Of a stretch of 64,000 nucleotides of DNA, positions 52,738 to 60,487 are shown in pieces; the first letter of the stretch is position 1, and the number at the start of each line of letters is the position of its first letter. The translations under genes and the position numbers were made by a program. Source of the stretch: Streptomyces hygroscopicus (GTDB lineage Bacteria > Actinomycetota > Actinomycetes > Streptomycetales > Streptomycetaceae); NCBI RefSeq assembly GCF_026168105.1, contig NZ_LBMW01000005.1:1-64000 (forward strand), given 5' to 3'. Below the pieces are notes generated by a model. The model worked only from the letters and a program-made list of their open reading frames with translations. It was not told where the DNA came from and did not search any database.

Positions 52738-54429
52738 ATGGCCGCCGAACTCACCGCGCACCAGCTGATCGCCCAGCACCGGCCCACCCTTGACCAGGCG
52801 CTGGAAGCGATCCGCACGCGGGCGTACTGGTCCCCGCACCCCGAGCACCCCAAGGCGTACGGCGAGAGCGGCAGCCTGGACGCTGCGGCGGGCAAGGCCG
52901 CCTTCGACGCCCTCCTGGGCGCCCGTCTCGACCTCGGCCAGCCCGGCACCGACGACTGGACGGGCGACGAAGTCTCGCCGTACGGGATCGCGCTGGGGAT
53001 CACCTATCCCCACGCGGACATCGACGTGCTGCTGCCCGCCATGCGCGCGGGCCAGCCCGCCTGGCGCGACGCGGGCGCGGAGGCACGCGCGGTGGTGTGT
53101 CTGGAGATCCTCAAGCGCATCAGTGACCGGACGCACGAGTTCGCGCACGCGGTCATGCACACCAGCGGCCAGGCCTTCATGATGGCGTTCCAGGCGGGCG
53201 GCCCGCACGCGCAGGACCGCGGCCTGGAGGCCGTGGCGTACGCGTACGCGGAGCAGGTCCGCACGCCGGACACCGCGGAGTGGACCAAGCCCCAGGGCAA
53301 GCGCGACCCGCTGGTGCTGGCCAAGACCTTCAAGGCCGTCCCGCGCGGCATCGCCCTGGTCATCGGCTGCAACACCTTCCCGACGTGGAACGGCTACCCG
53401 GGCCTGTTCGCGTCCCTGGCCACCGGCAACGCGGTCCTGGTCAAGCCCCACCCCCGCGCGGTGCTGCCCCTCGCGCTCACCGTGCAGGTGGCCCGCCAGG
53501 TGCTCGAAGAGGCGGGCTTCGACCCGAACCTCGTGGCGCTGGCCGCCGAACGCCCCGGCGAGGGCATCGCCAAGACGCTGGCCGTGCGCCCGGAGATCCG
53601 GATCATCGACTACACGGGCTCGACGGCGTTCGGCGACTGGCTGGAGGCCAACGCGCGCCAGGCGCAGGTCTACACGGAGAAGGCCGGCGTCAACACGGTG
53701 ATCGTGGAGTCCACCGACAACTACAAGGGGATGCTGTCGAACCTGGCATTCTCCCTGTCTCTGTACAGCGGCCAGATGTGCACCACCCCGCAGAACCTGC
53801 TGATCCCACGGGACGGCATCGCCACCGACGAGGGCCCGAAGTCGTACGACGAAGTGGTCACCGATCTCGCGAAGTCGGTGGGCGGCCTCCTGGGCGACGA
53901 CGCCCGCGCGAACGCGCTGCTCGGCGCGATCGTGAACCCGGACGTCAAGGCCCGTCTGGAGGCGGCGGCCGGCCTCGGTGAAGTCGCCCTTGCCTCCCGG
54001 GAGATCACCAACCCCGAGTTCCCGCAGTCGGTCGTGCGCACCCCGCTGATCGTGAAGCTCGACGGCGCCAAGCCGGACGCGGAGGCGGCCTACATGAGCG
54101 AGTGCTTCGGCCCGGTCTCCTTCGCCGTCGCGGTCGACTCGGCCGCGGACGCGGTGGATCTGCTGCGGCGCACGATCCGGGACAAGGGAGCGATGACCGT
54201 CGGCGCGTACACCACCTCCGCGGAGGTCGAGCAGGCGGTCGAGGACGCCTGCCTGGAAGAGTGCGCCCAGCTCTCGCTCAATCTGACCGGCGGGGTGTAC
54301 GTCAACCAGACGGCCGCCTTCTCCGACTTCCACGGCTCGGGCGGCAACGCGGCGGCCAACTCGGCCCTGTGTGACGGGGCGTTCGTGGCGAACCGCTTCC
54401 GTGTGGTGGAGGTCCGCCGGGAGGCATAG
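52738..54429 (+). CDS. paaN: Phenylacetate degradation aldehyde dehydrogenase PaaN
   Basis: A 563-residue protein of the PaaN/PaaZ-type aldehyde dehydrogenase family. It has the NAD-binding and catalytic plan: VIGCNTFPTWNGYPGLFASLATGNAVLVKPHPRAVLPLAL (about 205-245), FGDWLE, the Glu region (EKAGVN) and the nucleophile Cys in YSGQMCTTPQNLLIP (about 345-360). There is no fused hotdog (MaoC) domain, unlike E. coli PaaZ, so the oxepin-CoA ring-opening hydratase must be a separate protein. ATG 52738 is preceded by GAGGAGG at 10 bp. It converges with the RNA methyltransferase, with only 6 bp between stops. Confidence 0.92.
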   Translation: MAAELTAHQLIAQHRPTLDQALEAIRTRAYWSPHPEHPKAYGESGSLDAAAGKAAFDALLGARLDLGQPGTDDWTGDEVSPYGIALGITYPHADIDVLLPAMRAGQPAWRDAGAEARAVVCLEILKRISDRTHEFAHAVMHTSGQAFMMAFQAGGPHAQDRGLEAVAYAYAEQVRTPDTAEWTKPQGKRDPLVLAKTFKAVPRGIALVIGCNTFPTWNGYPGLFASLATGNAVLVKPHPRAVLPLALTVQVARQVLEEAGFDPNLVALAAERPGEGIAKTLAVRPEIRIIDYTGSTAFGDWLEANARQAQVYTEKAGVNTVIVESTDNYKGMLSNLAFSLSLYSGQMCTTPQNLLIPRDGIATDEGPKSYDEVVTDLAKSVGGLLGDDARANALLGAIVNPDVKARLEAAAGLGEVALASREITNPEFPQSVVRTPLIVKLDGAKPDAEAAYMSECFGPVSFAVAVDSAADAVDLLRRTIRDKGAMTVGAYTTSAEVEQAVEDACLEECAQLSLNLTGGVYVNQTAAFSDFHGSGGNAAANSALCDGAFVANRFRVVEVRREA

Positions 54430-54435
54430 GCCCGC

Positions 54436-55206
54436 TCAGTCGGGTGCGCCCCCGGTGGCGCTCCAGTGGTACAGCGTCATGGCCACGCTGGTGGCGAGGT
54501 TGTAGCTGGAGACCTGGGGGCGCATCGGCAGTGACACCAGGTGGTCGGTGCGGGCGCGCAGTTCGGCGGACAGGCCGGAGCGCTCGGAGCCGAACGCGAG
54601 CACCGCGTCGTCCGGAAGCTTCAGCCCACGGATGTCGTCGCCCTCCGGGTCCAGCGCGAAGAGCGGGCCCGGGGGGAGCTCGGCGACCGACAGCCGTTCC
54701 ACGGCGGTCGCGAAGTGGAGCCCCGCCCCGCCCCGGACGACCGTGGGATGCCAGGGGTCGAGCGTGCCGGTCGTGACGACCCCGGTCGCACCGAAGCCGG
54801 CCGCGAGCCGGATCACCGCCCCCGCGTTGCCCAGGTTGCGCGGGTTGTCGAGGACGACGATGGGCGCGCCGCGGTGCGTACGCCGGAGTGCTTCCAGGTT
54901 GGCCTCCCGCGAGGGGCGCACGGCGAGGGCGGCGACCCCGGTGGGGTGCGGGCGCGGCACGAGGGCCTGGTAGGCGGCCTCGGGGACCTCCGTCAGGAGC
55001 GCCTCCAGGATGTCCCGCACGTCGGGGGCAAGTTCCTCGGCCAAAGCAAGCGCCGTCCGCCGGTCGGTGGTGACGGCGACCGGCACCCGTGCGTGGAAGC
55101 GCACCGCGTGCTTGAGCGCGTGGAAGCCGTCGAGCAGGACGCAGCTGTCGGCGAGCCCGCGCCAGGTGCTCAGCGGGTCGGTGGTGCTGCGGGACGGGTC
55201 CGTCAT
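54436..55206 (-). CDS. TrmH/SpoU-family RNA 2'-O-methyltransferase
   Basis: A 256-residue knotted (SPOUT) methyltransferase. The three conserved motifs are IVVLDNPRNLGNAGAVIRLAAGFGATGVV (about 117-145), AFGSERSGLSAEL (about 207-219) and SLPMRPQVSSYNLATSVAMTLYHW (about 226-249). An N-terminal substrate-binding-like domain (about 15-110) is normal for TrmH/RlmB relatives. It methylates ribose of tRNA or rRNA; which position is unknown. It interrupts the phenylacetate block and is unrelated to it in function. The start lies 40 bp from the 14-bp repeat array. Confidence 0.9.
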   Translation of the reverse strand: MTDPSRSTTDPLSTWRGLADSCVLLDGFHALKHAVRFHARVPVAVTTDRRTALALAEELAPDVRDILEALLTEVPEAAYQALVPRPHPTGVAALAVRPSREANLEALRRTHRGAPIVVLDNPRNLGNAGAVIRLAAGFGATGVVTTGTLDPWHPTVVRGGAGLHFATAVERLSVAELPPGPLFALDPEGDDIRGLKLPDDAVLAFGSERSGLSAELRARTDHLVSLPMRPQVSSYNLATSVAMTLYHWSATGGAPD

Positions 55207-55247
55207 GCCGAGCAGCCTACGTGCGGTCCCGACCGCCCGGCTCCTAC

Positions 55248-55401
55248 GAGCTCACGCGGTGGAGCTCACGCGGTGGAGCTCACGCGGTGGAGCTCACGCG
55301 GTGGAGCTCACGCGGTGGAGCTCACGCGGTGGAACTCACGCGGTGGAACTCACGCGGTGGAACTCACGCGGTGGAGCTCACGCGGTGGAACTCACGCGTG
55401 T
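55248..55401. repeat. 14-bp tandem repeat running into the HTTM gene
   Basis: Ten full copies and one partial copy of a 14-bp unit GA(G/A)CTCACGCGGTG lie between the RNA methyltransferase start and the HTTM stop. Copies 1-6 and 10 read GAGCTC and copies 7-9 and 11 GAACTC. The last two copies encode the final codons and stop of the HTTM protein (VSSTA). Confidence 0.92.
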
Positions 55402-56592
55402 GTGCCCGGCGGACTCGTCGCTGGGCCGCCGCTGGCCGGGCAGTGCCCGGCGGGCGCCGTTCGTGACCAGCCCTCCACGCGCGCGTGCCACCCAGCCGCC
55501 CAGCCGCCGCAGGAAGGACGTCGGCAGGAACACGGCGTCGGCGGCGATCATCGCCAGCGAGAAGAACGGCAGCCCGAGGACCACGGCGATCACCGCGTGC
55601 TCGGTCATCATGAGCGCCAGCAGGACGTTCTTCGCCCTCCGGTTGAACAGGGTGAACGGGAACGCGATCTGTGCGGCGACGGTCCCGTAGGTCACCAGCA
55701 GCACCACCGTGCCGTGCGCGGACAGCAGGTCCGACAGGGCGGGCCAAGGCGAGAAGTAGTCGAGGTGGAGCGGATAGTAGACGGCGGTGCCGTCCTGCCA
55801 GCGCGAGCCCTGGATCTTGTACCAGCCTGCGGTCGAGTAGATCAGACACGCCTCGGCCATGATCACGAGCAGGGCGGCGTTGTGGACGAGGTTGGCGACG
55901 ACGTCCAGCAGGATGCGCGGCTCCCCGTGGGGCGCGCGGCGGACGACGTACCACCACAGGGCCTGGACGGCCCACAGCCCCCAGAACACGGTCAGCCAGC
56001 CGTCGCTGAGCCGGCCCGCACCCGTGGCCAGTGCGAGCGCGAAGCCCAGTACCCCCCACAGCGCGATTCCCATCCGGTCGGACGCCGGCCGCTCTCCACG
56101 CGCGCGTGCCGCTCGGGCAAGCCGGGCGCGCCGCTCGTCCAGCGACCACACCTGCCCGCAGCGCGTGAACACCAGGTAGATCGCCATCAGATGGATGACG
56201 TTGTCGCCGCCGTCGCCCATGAAGACACTGCGGTTCTGGAGCGACAGCACGCCCACCATGAACAGCACGGACATCGTGCGGGTGCGCCAGCCGACCAGCA
56301 GCAGCGCGCTCGACACCGCGGCGAGGGCGTACACCGCCTCGAACCACACCTGGCTGCCGGACCACATCAGGATCGTGAAGGCGTGATTGTTCGCGACGAG
56401 TTGCCGGGCAAGGTCCCAGCTCCATGGACCGCCGGGCCCGTACATCTCCTGGCGGTGCGGGAACTCGCGCAGCAGAAAGAGCAGCCAGGTGGCGGCGAAG
56501 CCGATACGGACGACCGCGCTCTGGTACGGGCCGAGGGCGGCCTCGGTGACGCGGACGATGCCGCGCGAGACGGACGGGGCAATCCGGTTCAT
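55378..56592 (-). CDS. HTTM-domain membrane protein
   Basis: A 404-residue polytopic membrane protein with about eight to ten helices. The HTTM domain (horizontally transferred transmembrane domain, first noted in vitamin-K-dependent gamma-carboxylase) runs over about 15-300. Conserved phrases include YQSAVVRIGFAATWLLFLLREFPHRQEMYGPGGPW, the SVFMGDGGDNVIHLMAIYLVF block and STAGWYKIQGSRWQDGTAVYYPLHLDYFSPWP. It lacks the lumenal carboxylase half. ATG 56592 overlaps the stop of the DUF5819 gene (TGATG). The extreme C-terminus (TRVSSTA) is encoded by a 14-bp repeat. Function in bacteria is unknown; the constant pairing with DUF5819 suggests one membrane system. Confidence 0.88.
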   Translation of the reverse strand: MNRIAPSVSRGIVRVTEAALGPYQSAVVRIGFAATWLLFLLREFPHRQEMYGPGGPWSWDLARQLVANNHAFTILMWSGSQVWFEAVYALAAVSSALLLVGWRTRTMSVLFMVGVLSLQNRSVFMGDGGDNVIHLMAIYLVFTRCGQVWSLDERRARLARAARARGERPASDRMGIALWGVLGFALALATGAGRLSDGWLTVFWGLWAVQALWWYVVRRAPHGEPRILLDVVANLVHNAALLVIMAEACLIYSTAGWYKIQGSRWQDGTAVYYPLHLDYFSPWPALSDLLSAHGTVVLLVTYGTVAAQIAFPFTLFNRRAKNVLLALMMTEHAVIAVVLGLPFFSLAMIAADAVFLPTSFLRRLGGWVARARGGLVTNGARRALPGQRRPSDESAGHTRVSSTA

Positions 56593-57557
56593 CAGGCGCT
56601 CACCCCCGTCCGCTCGCCGTCCGTCAGCGACCACCAGGGCAGCTGGCGGTAGACGGGCGCGCCGGGGACCTGCTCGTCGCTCCACCTGGGGGGCGGCACA
56701 TCGGTGGTGCGGGAGCGGACCTGGACGCGGTCGACGCTCTCACCACGGCCGGCCGCGTGCTCGCGGGCGAGACGCAGGACGACAACCCGGCGCAGATAGC
56801 TTTCGGAGAGGGCCCCGCGCAGGCCCGTGGGGCGGTTGTCGCCGTCGTGCGATGAGACGTAGAAGTCCCAGGCGCGGCGCAGTTCGTTCTGCTGGGTGTG
56901 GCTCGGCAGCAGATTGCCGTCGATGGCGGCGCCGTCGAGCGCGGACAGGTCGTACCACCCGGTCGTGCGCTCGGCGCCGTCCCCGGTGCGCAGGTCGGCG
57001 CGCACCTGGACGTCGATGTTCTGCTGCAGCGGGTTGGGCGCGAACAGCTTCCAGTTCTGCTCGAACTCCGGGTAGATCCAGTCGTCGATCGCCTTGCCGT
57101 GCTTCTTGGTGACGATGTTCGCGGGCGCGACGTGCAGAAACACCATGCCGAGGTGCACACAGGCGACGACAGTGACGACCGCGAGGGCCAGTGCGGCGGC
57201 GATCTGGTAGCGCAGGGACAGCGCGGCTATGCCGGTGCGCGTGGACGCGGGCTGCGCGGCGCCGCCCGCATCCACGAGGTCGGGGGCGGCAGGCGGAGCC
57301 GGGGCATCCGGAGCCGGAGCCGGGGCATCCGGAGCCGGAGCCGGGTCCTCCGGAGCCGGAGCCGGGTCCTCCGCCTCCAGCGGGTCCGTGGCCGCTACCG
57401 GGCTAGGCTCGTCCGACCCCGGCGGGTCCGTGACCGCTGCCGGGCCCGTCTCCTCGGATCCGTTCCTCGCCCGGCCTTCGGGCAGGCGGGACACCGGGTC
57501 GCCGGAGCCGCCCGGCTGCTCCCGCCGGGCGTCCGGTCCCTCGTCGTACGCGTCCAT
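56592..57557 (-). CDS. DUF5819-family membrane-anchored protein
   Basis: A 321-residue protein starting at ATG 57557 (GGGGCGGG just upstream). The first about 115 residues are acidic and low-complexity, with APAPEDP/APAPDAP repeats. One membrane helix (about 117-140, YQIAAALALAVVTVVACVHLG) follows. The rest (about 145-321) is the DUF5819 domain, with YPEFEQNWKLFAPNPLQQNIDVQVRA and RQLPWWSLTDG at the end. It has no catalytic motif I recognise. It is encoded directly upstream of the HTTM gene with overlapping codons, so they are cotranslated. The DUF5819 name is from memory. Confidence 0.85.
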   Translation of the reverse strand: MDAYDEGPDARREQPGGSGDPVSRLPEGRARNGSEETGPAAVTDPPGSDEPSPVAATDPLEAEDPAPAPEDPAPAPDAPAPAPDAPAPPAAPDLVDAGGAAQPASTRTGIAALSLRYQIAAALALAVVTVVACVHLGMVFLHVAPANIVTKKHGKAIDDWIYPEFEQNWKLFAPNPLQQNIDVQVRADLRTGDGAERTTGWYDLSALDGAAIDGNLLPSHTQQNELRRAWDFYVSSHDGDNRPTGLRGALSESYLRRVVVLRLAREHAAGRGESVDRVQVRSRTTDVPPPRWSDEQVPGAPVYRQLPWWSLTDGERTGVSA

Positions 57558-57756
57558 CCCGCCCCGTCTCCCGAGCTTTCCGTGCGCCGGTGCCGTTCCG
57601 TGCCGCCGCGCCCGGTCCACCACCTGCCCTCAGCCACGGGCGCATCGGCCGGATCACCCGTCCGCGCCACGCCGCGGCGTTCGCACGGGAACGGTACTCA
57701 GGCACGCCCGCCCCGCACAGCCCCATGGTCACAGCGGCCGGGCTACGGCTCCGAGG

Positions 57757-57765
57757 TTGTCCACA
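57757..57765 (+). promoter_or_regulatory. DnaA-box 9-mer in the paaA promoter region
   Basis: TTGTCCACA is an exact DnaA box. A TTGACA -35-like box follows at 57770-57775, and the PaaR-type operator lies 37 bp downstream of that box, consistent with a repressible paaA promoter. Confidence 0.45.
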
Positions 57766-57811
57766 GCGGTTGACACCCTACGGCGCCTCGTCCCACCATT
57801 GAATCGACCGA

Positions 57812-57825
57812 ACCGAACGATCGGT
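57812..57825. promoter_or_regulatory. PaaR-type operator upstream of paaA
   Basis: ACCGAACGATCGGT has perfect ACCGA/TCGGT arms within a larger set of ACCGA and CGGT repeats. It is 29 bp before the paaA start and just downstream of a candidate promoter, a position suited to repression. Confidence 0.7.
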
Positions 57826-57853
57826 CGGTAGGTGAGTGGTCAAGGGGGACCGC

Positions 57854-58909
57854 ATGGCGACAGCAGCAGCGCACCACACGGCCCGCGCGGACGGCATGAC
57901 ACAGACGGACGCGGCGGCGTACGAGGCCGTCTTCGACGCGGCGGTCGCTGCCGACGAGCGCATCGAGCCGCGCGACTGGATGCCTGATGCCTACCGCGCC
58001 ACGCTGGTCCGGCAGATCGCCCAGCATGCGCACTCCGAGATCATCGGCATGCAGCCGGAAGCCAACTGGATCACGCGCGCGCCCTCGCTGCGCCGCAAGG
58101 CGATTCTGATGGCCAAGGTCCAGGACGAGGCCGGCCACGGGCTGTATCTGTACAGCGCGGCCGAAACGCTCGGCACAAGCCGCGAGGAGCTGCTCGACAA
58201 GCTCCACACGGGCCGCCAGAAGTACTCGTCGATCTTCAACTACCCGACGCTGACCTGGGCGGACGTCGGCGCCATCGGCTGGCTGGTGGACGGCGCGGCG
58301 ATCACCAACCAGGTGCCCTTGTGCCGCTGTTCCTACGGCCCGTACGCGCGCGCGATGGTCCGTATCTGCAAGGAGGAGTCCTTCCACCAGCGCCAGGGGT
58401 ACGAGCTGCTGCTGACCCTCGGCCGGGGCACTCCGGAGCAGCACGCCATGGCGCAGGACGCGGTGGACCGCTGGTGGTGGCCGTCCCTGATGATGTTCGG
58501 CCCGCCCGACGACGAGTCGGCGCACTCCGCGCAGTCGATGGAATGGAAGATCAAGCGCCACTCGAACGACGAGCTGCGCCAGCGCTTCGTGGACATCTGC
58601 GTCCCCCAGGCCGAGTCGCTCGGCCTGACCCTCCCCGACCCGCACCTGCGGTGGAACGAGGAGCGGAAGCACTACGACTTCGGCCCCATCGACTGGACGG
58701 AATTCCGGGAAGTCCTCAAGGGCAACGGCCCTTGCAACGAACAGCGGATCACCCAGCGCAGGCGGGCGCACGACGAGGGCGCTTGGGTGCGCGAGGCGGC
58801 CGCGGCCTACGCGGCGAAGCACAACGGCGCCGGACGCGCGGCCGACGGGCACGCGCACACGGCCGGTGGACCGTCGGCGGATCAGGCCGGCGAGAGCGGA
58901 GAGGCGTGA
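57854..58909 (+). CDS. paaA: Ring-1,2-phenylacetyl-CoA epoxidase subunit PaaA
   Basis: A 351-residue catalytic (alpha) subunit of the di-iron phenylacetyl-CoA epoxidase. The di-iron ligands lie in [21 protein letters not shown] (about 92-100) and [12 protein letters not shown] (about 168-179), all present. The C-terminal 40 residues are a polar Gly/Ala/His-rich tail beyond the usual family end. ATG 57854 follows AAGGGGGAC. It is the first gene of paaABCDE with short spacers or overlaps throughout, preceded by a PaaR-type operator. Confidence 0.94.
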   Translation: MATAAAHHTARADGMTQTDAAAYEAVFDAAVAADERIEPRDWMPDAYRATLVRQIAQHAHSEIIGMQPEANWITRAPSLRRKAILMAKVQDEAGHGLYLYSAAETLGTSREELLDKLHTGRQKYSSIFNYPTLTWADVGAIGWLVDGAAITNQVPLCRCSYGPYARAMVRICKEESFHQRQGYELLLTLGRGTPEQHAMAQDAVDRWWWPSLMMFGPPDDESAHSAQSMEWKIKRHSNDELRQRFVDICVPQAESLGLTLPDPHLRWNEERKHYDFGPIDWTEFREVLKGNGPCNEQRITQRRRAHDEGAWVREAAAAYAAKHNGAGRAADGHAHTAGGPSADQAGESGEA

Positions 58910-58911
58910 GC

Positions 58912-59199
58912 ATGACGACCGAAGAGTGGCCTCTGTGGGAGGTGTTCGTACGCTCGCGGCGCGGGCTCTCGCACACCCACGCCGGCAGCCTGCACGCCCC
59001 GGACGCCGAGCTGGCCCTGCGCAACGCGCGGGATCTGTACACCCGACGCGGCGAGGGCGTCTCGATCTGGGTCGTACCCTCTGCCGCCATCACCGCCTCC
59101 TCGCCGGACGAGAAGGACCCGTTCTTCGAACCGGCCGCCGACAAGCCCTACCGGCACCCGACCTTCTACGAGATCCCGGAGGGGGTGAAGCACCTGTGA
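58912..59199 (+). CDS. paaB: Phenylacetyl-CoA epoxidase subunit PaaB
   Basis: A 95-residue small subunit needed to bridge or stabilise the PaaA-PaaC dimer. It begins MTTEEWPLWEVFVRSRRGLSHTHAGSLHAPDAELALRNARDLYTRR and has the family-typical VWVVPS-like and PSAAITASSP segments. ATG 58912 lies 2 bp after the paaA stop, with GGAGAGG upstream. Its stop overlaps the paaC start (GTGA). Confidence 0.93.
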   Translation: MTTEEWPLWEVFVRSRRGLSHTHAGSLHAPDAELALRNARDLYTRRGEGVSIWVVPSAAITASSPDEKDPFFEPAADKPYRHPTFYEIPEGVKHL

Positions 59200-59915
59200 C
59201 CGTCACCGTGCACACCGCGGCCGCGCTGGCCCTCGGCGACGATGCCCTGGTGCTCTCGCACCGTCTGGGGGAGTGGTCCGGGCACGCGCCGGTGCTCGAG
59301 GAAGAGGTCGCCCTCGCCAACATCGCCCTGGACCTGCTGGGCCAGGCCCGGATCCTGCTGTCCATGGCGGGCGACGAGGACGAGCTGGCGTACCTCCGAG
59401 AGGAGCGCGCCTTCCGCAATCTGCAGCTGGTGGAGCAGCCCAACGGCGACTTCGCGCACACCATCGCCCGCCAGCTGTACTTCTCCACCTACCAGCGGCT
59501 GCTCTATGCACACCTCGCCGCGGGCGAGGGCGAGTTCGCGGGCCTCGCAGCCAAAGCCGTCAAGGAGGTCGCCTACCACCAGGACCACGCCGAGCAATGG
59601 ACGCTGCGGCTCGGCGACGGCACGGAAGTCAGCCATGAGCGGATGCAGCGCGGGTGCGACGCACTGTGGCGGTTCACGGGGGAGATGTTCGAGCCGGTCG
59701 AGGGCGTGGACGTCGACTGGGCCGAACTGAAGGAGGCCTGGCGGGAGTCGGTGGGCGGCCTGCTGCGCCGGGCCACTCTGGAGGTGCCGGAGGGACCGCA
59801 GTCCGGGGCATGGACCGCGGGCGCGGGACGGCAGGGCCTGCACACCGAACCCTTCGGGCGGATGCTCGCCGAAATGCAGCACCTTCACCGCAGCCACCCG
59901 GGGGCGTCATGGTGA
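59196..59915 (+). CDS. paaC: Phenylacetyl-CoA epoxidase subunit PaaC
   Basis: A 239-residue structural beta subunit, a ferritin-like helical protein that has lost catalytic iron. VLEEEVALANIALDLLGQARILL (about 30-52) and VKEVAYHQDHAEQW (about 120-133) are characteristic. The start is GTG 59196, overlapping the paaB stop (GTGA) and preceded by GGAGGGGG. It overlaps paaD by a few bases at the end. It pairs with PaaA in the epoxidase core. Confidence 0.93.
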   Translation: MTVTVHTAAALALGDDALVLSHRLGEWSGHAPVLEEEVALANIALDLLGQARILLSMAGDEDELAYLREERAFRNLQLVEQPNGDFAHTIARQLYFSTYQRLLYAHLAAGEGEFAGLAAKAVKEVAYHQDHAEQWTLRLGDGTEVSHERMQRGCDALWRFTGEMFEPVEGVDVDWAELKEAWRESVGGLLRRATLEVPEGPQSGAWTAGAGRQGLHTEPFGRMLAEMQHLHRSHPGASW

Positions 59916-60487
59916 CCGCCACAGCCCTTGAAGAGGAGCTGCGCCGGGTCGCCGGCTCCGTCCCCGACCCGGAGCTGCCCGTGCTCACCCTGGAGGAGCT
60001 GGGCGTCCTGCGGGCCGTCCATGTGCGCGGCACGGACTTGGTGGAGGTCGAGCTGACCCCCACCTACACGGGATGCCCCGCGATCGAGGCGATGTCCGTG
60101 GACATCGAGCGGGTGCTGCACGAGCACGGCGTGCGCGAGGTCGTCGTGCGTACGGTGCTCGCCCCCGCCTGGTCGACCGACGACATCTCCGACGAGGGCC
60201 GCCGCAAACTGCGGGAGTTCGGCATAGCGCCACCCCGCGTACGGCACCGGGAGGCGTCCGGGCCGGTGACGCTCGAGCTGGGCCCGACGCGCACCGTCAC
60301 CGGCTCCGGCGGACCGAGGACGTCGCACCCGTCCGCCGACTCCCCCGAGACCGACACTCCGGTGCGCTGCCCGTTCTGCGGATCCGCCGAAACCGAGCTG
60401 CTGAGCCGCTTCTCCTCCACCGCGTGCAAGGCGCTGCGCCGCTGCCTGGTCTGCCGCGAGCCCTTCGACCACTTCAAGGAGCTGTGA
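59909..60487 (+). CDS. paaD: PaaD-like Fe-S/metallo-assembly protein
   Basis: A 192-residue MIP18/DUF59-type protein with an added zinc-ribbon-like C-terminus. The DUF59 part (about 5-95) has SVPDPELPVLTLEELGVLR and TPTYTGCPAIEAMSVDI. The C-terminal part has CPFCGSAETELLSRFSSTACKALRRCLVC. PaaD is needed for maturation of the epoxidase, probably the PaaE Fe-S cluster. ATG 59909 lies inside the paaC end; its stop overlaps paaE (TGATG). Confidence 0.92.
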   Translation: MVTATALEEELRRVAGSVPDPELPVLTLEELGVLRAVHVRGTDLVEVELTPTYTGCPAIEAMSVDIERVLHEHGVREVVVRTVLAPAWSTDDISDEGRRKLREFGIAPPRVRHREASGPVTLELGPTRTVTGSGGPRTSHPSADSPETDTPVRCPFCGSAETELLSRFSSTACKALRRCLVCREPFDHFKEL

